Source of the DNA: an uncultured Mollicutes bacterium
GTDB taxonomy: Bacteria; Bacillota_I; Bacilli_A; RFN20; CAG-449
NCBI GenBank assembly: GCA_900551385.1
Contig: URVS01000073.1
Span: forward strand, 1 to 7,026
Direction: 5' to 3'
Length of the DNA: 7,026 bases
Notes under the pieces: model-generated
Told to the model about the DNA's origin: nothing
The model's database searches: none
Seen by the model: only the letters and a program-made list of their open reading frames with translations
Position numbers and translations under genes: made by a program
In this document: piece after piece, positions 5,299 through 7,026 of the stretch
How the letters are laid out: each line of letters begins with the position of its first letter
Numbering within the stretch: position 1 is the stretch's first letter

Positions 5299-6942
5299 AT
5301 GGAAAATAAAATATTGGCTTGTGCTTATACTAGATTCAGTACAGATAATCAAAATCAAAGCAGTACATTAGGACAACTTAGGTCTATTAAATCATATTGT
5401 GAAAAAAACAATATAGAAATAATTGAAACATATATTGATGAAGCTCAAAGTGGAACAAATATGGAAAGAATAAACTTTCAAAGACTATTAAAAGATGCAC
5501 CGAATGCTTTGTGGAGTACAGTTGTCGTTTATAATATGTCAAGATTATCGCGTTCAGTAAAAGATACTTTAACCATTAAAGAAGAATTCAAGAGAATGGG
5601 AAAAAGAATTGTTTCAGTTATTGAAAATCAGGATGAAACACCTGAAGGCGATTTCTTTAATCTTATTACTTATGGAATGAATGAGTTATTTGTTAAGCAG
5701 TTTAAACGTGATTCATGGCGTGGCATGATGACAAACGCAATTGATGCTAAATATTTAGGTGGAAAAATTCCTTATGGATATACCATAACAAAAGACAAAA
5801 AATATATGATTAATGAAAATGAAGCTGAAATTGTAAGATTTATTTTTAACGAAATAATCAATGGTTCTAGTTATAGCGAAATATTAAAAAAGATATCTGA
5901 AAATGAAACATATAAAAAAGAAAGGAAAATAGGTAAAACAACAATTGAATACATAATAAAAAACGAAAGATATGCAGGCGTTTATCTTTGGAACGTTAAT
6001 AAAAGAATTCATAATAATGGACATACACATAGCTTAAAAAATGACCCATCAGAAATTATTCGTATTAAAAATGGAATACCTGCAATTATCGATAGTGAAA
6101 CATTTAATAATGCACAAAAAATAATTGCTAGTAGGAAAAGCAATAAGAAACGACCAACAATATCTAAATATTTTTTAACTGGTTTAGTTAAATGTGGAAT
6201 TTGTGGTTATTCATTTTATGGATATCATGGTTTTAAATCAAATTATGATGTTCGATGTTATTATTCTTGTACGCATAAACGTTCAACTTCAAATTGTTCA
6301 TCAAGTGCCATTCATATGGATTATTTAGATAATTATATTTGTAAACTAGTTGAAAATGTTATTTTAAATATAAAAAGTTCTAATACTTATAAAGATGTAA
6401 TTAATAATTATTACAATGTAAAAAAAGAACTTAAAGATAAAAAGATTGATGAGTTAAATCTACAAATTCAAAACCTTGAGAATATAAAAAATGAATATGT
6501 GATTAAATTAAATGTTGCAAAAGATGATGAATATGTAGAATTAACTAATATGATTGGCGAAACATCAACTAAAATATCAATATTAAGTGAAAAGCTAAAT
6601 AAATTGAAAAAAGAATTTATATTGCAAATAAATCTAAAAAAAGATTTTGTAGATAGTAGAATTAGAATGATAAAAAAAGAGTATATTAAAAATAAAAAAG
6701 AAGAAATTCATCGTTTAATTAATCAAATAATTGTTGGTGAAAAATTCATTGAAACAAACATAAGTTTAAGTTATCTATTTGATATTAAAGAAGATGATTT
6801 AATTATAAAAATAAAGGAATTAAGAAACCATTTTAGGCAATATTATCATTATGATGAAATAAATTTTACTATCGAAAATACAATCGCTTTAGGTGCGGAC
6901 TTAATGATAAAAGAATTAAAAGATAGATTAAATAAAATCTAA
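5299..6942 (+). CDS. Large serine recombinase 2 (CcrA/CcrB-like site-specific recombinase)
   Basis: This intact 547-residue frame starts at an ATG preceded by a weak AAAGAGAG site (5286-5293). The resolvase domain (about 5-145) has AYTRFST with R12 and nucleophile S14, SGTNMER with R57, and YNMSRLSRS with R82 and R85. The recombinase domain begins at GGKIPYGY (154-161) and runs to about 280. A zinc beta-ribbon follows (LTGLVKCGICG, C299 and C302, then CYYSC and NC, C324 and C333). A long Lys/Glu/Leu coiled coil spans about 370-480. Length and domain order match CcrB of SCC elements (about 540 residues) and other large serine integrases. Serine occupies the place just before R82 where most resolvases have Asp. 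The protein would cleave attachment sites through a 5'-phosphoserine link and exchange strands by subunit rotation. It is distinct from recombinase 1, so the two probably form a functional pair. The family is certain; the Ccr equivalence is inferred. Confidence 0.92.
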   Translation: MENKILACAYTRFSTDNQNQSSTLGQLRSIKSYCEKNNIEIIETYIDEAQSGTNMERINFQRLLKDAPNALWSTVVVYNMSRLSRSVKDTLTIKEEFKRMGKRIVSVIENQDETPEGDFFNLITYGMNELFVKQFKRDSWRGMMTNAIDAKYLGGKIPYGYTITKDKKYMINENEAEIVRFIFNEIINGSSYSEILKKISENETYKKERKIGKTTIEYIIKNERYAGVYLWNVNKRIHNNGHTHSLKNDPSEIIRIKNGIPAIIDSETFNNAQKIIASRKSNKKRPTISKYFLTGLVKCGICGYSFYGYHGFKSNYDVRCYYSCTHKRSTSNCSSSAIHMDYLDNYICKLVENVILNIKSSNTYKDVINNYYNVKKELKDKKIDELNLQIQNLENIKNEYVIKLNVAKDDEYVELTNMIGETSTKISILSEKLNKLKKEFILQINLKKDFVDSRIRMIKKEYIKNKKEEIHRLINQIIVGEKFIETNISLSYLFDIKEDDLIIKIKELRNHFRQYYHYDEINFTIENTIALGADLMIKELKDRLNKI

Positions 6943-7018
6943 TTGAATAAATAAAAACTTGAGCAAAATATAACCATTTATAACTTATAGATGAAAACAA
7001 ATCTTAAATTGAATAAAT
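6941..7018. repeat. 12-bp direct repeat downstream of recombinase 2
   Basis: AATTGAATAAAT occurs at 6941-6952, overlapping the recombinase 2 stop codon, and again at 7007-7018. AAATCT precedes both copies within a few bases. The 66-base step and closeness to a recombinase gene are suggestive, but such words are not rare in DNA this A+T-rich. The remaining bases to the window end hold no gene and no clear terminator. Confidence 0.4.
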
Positions 7019-7026
7019 CTCGAAAT

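Noticed and set aside
1..7026. SCC attachment site of the rlmH type
   Set aside because: I saw no match to the staphylococcal rlmH 3'-end motif, so no att site is annotated.
1..7026. CRISPR array, tRNA, rRNA or insertion sequence
   Set aside because: No regularly spaced long repeats, cloverleaf-like segments, rRNA-like stretches or DDE transposase motifs were seen.

Overview
The window is strongly A+T-rich: G+C is roughly a quarter by eye, with long A and T runs and mostly TAA stops. Genes are tightly packed, with Shine-Dalgarno starts of the AGGAG type. This points to a low-G+C Bacillota host, or a Mollicutes-like gut Bacilli lineage. Trp is encoded by TGG, and reading TGA as Trp does not repair the broken frames, so the standard bacterial code applies. 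No housekeeping gene, tRNA or rRNA is visible; everything looks like mobile-element content.

Layout. Positions 1-868 hold the 3' part of a gene whose C-terminal half resembles DUF960, then a 72-residue unknown protein, both on the + strand and ended by a hairpin terminator at 870-910. A convergent minus-strand gene (895-1644) encodes an unrecognised 249-residue protein with a possible helix-turn-helix near its C-terminus. A 119-base divergent spacer (1645-1763) holds candidate promoters for both directions and an 8-bp inverted repeat. From 1764 a rightward cluster begins: a Cch/DUF927-type AAA+ ATPase (main frame 1819-3510), a 51-residue protein overlapping its neighbours on both sides (3485-3640), and a large serine recombinase (3633-5178) split by a frameshift near 4650. 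A strong terminator (5188-5223) follows. A second, intact large serine recombinase of 547 residues (5299-6942) has its own candidate promoter. The last 84 bases hold a 12-bp direct repeat and no gene.

How the genes may work together. A Cch-type ATPase followed by two tandem large serine recombinases, with a DUF960-like gene nearby, is the arrangement of the core of staphylococcal cassette chromosome (SCC) elements (cch-ccrA-ccrB plus DUF960). I infer an SCC-like integrating element outside the classical staphylococcal setting. The recombinases would excise and integrate the element, the ATPase would act as a replicative helicase after excision, the 51-residue protein is a candidate accessory factor, and the minus-strand gene is a candidate regulator. 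Two reading-frame breaks in the same direction, at the 5' end of the ATPase gene and inside recombinase 1, mean the element is decaying, contains sequencing errors, or (less likely) uses recoding.
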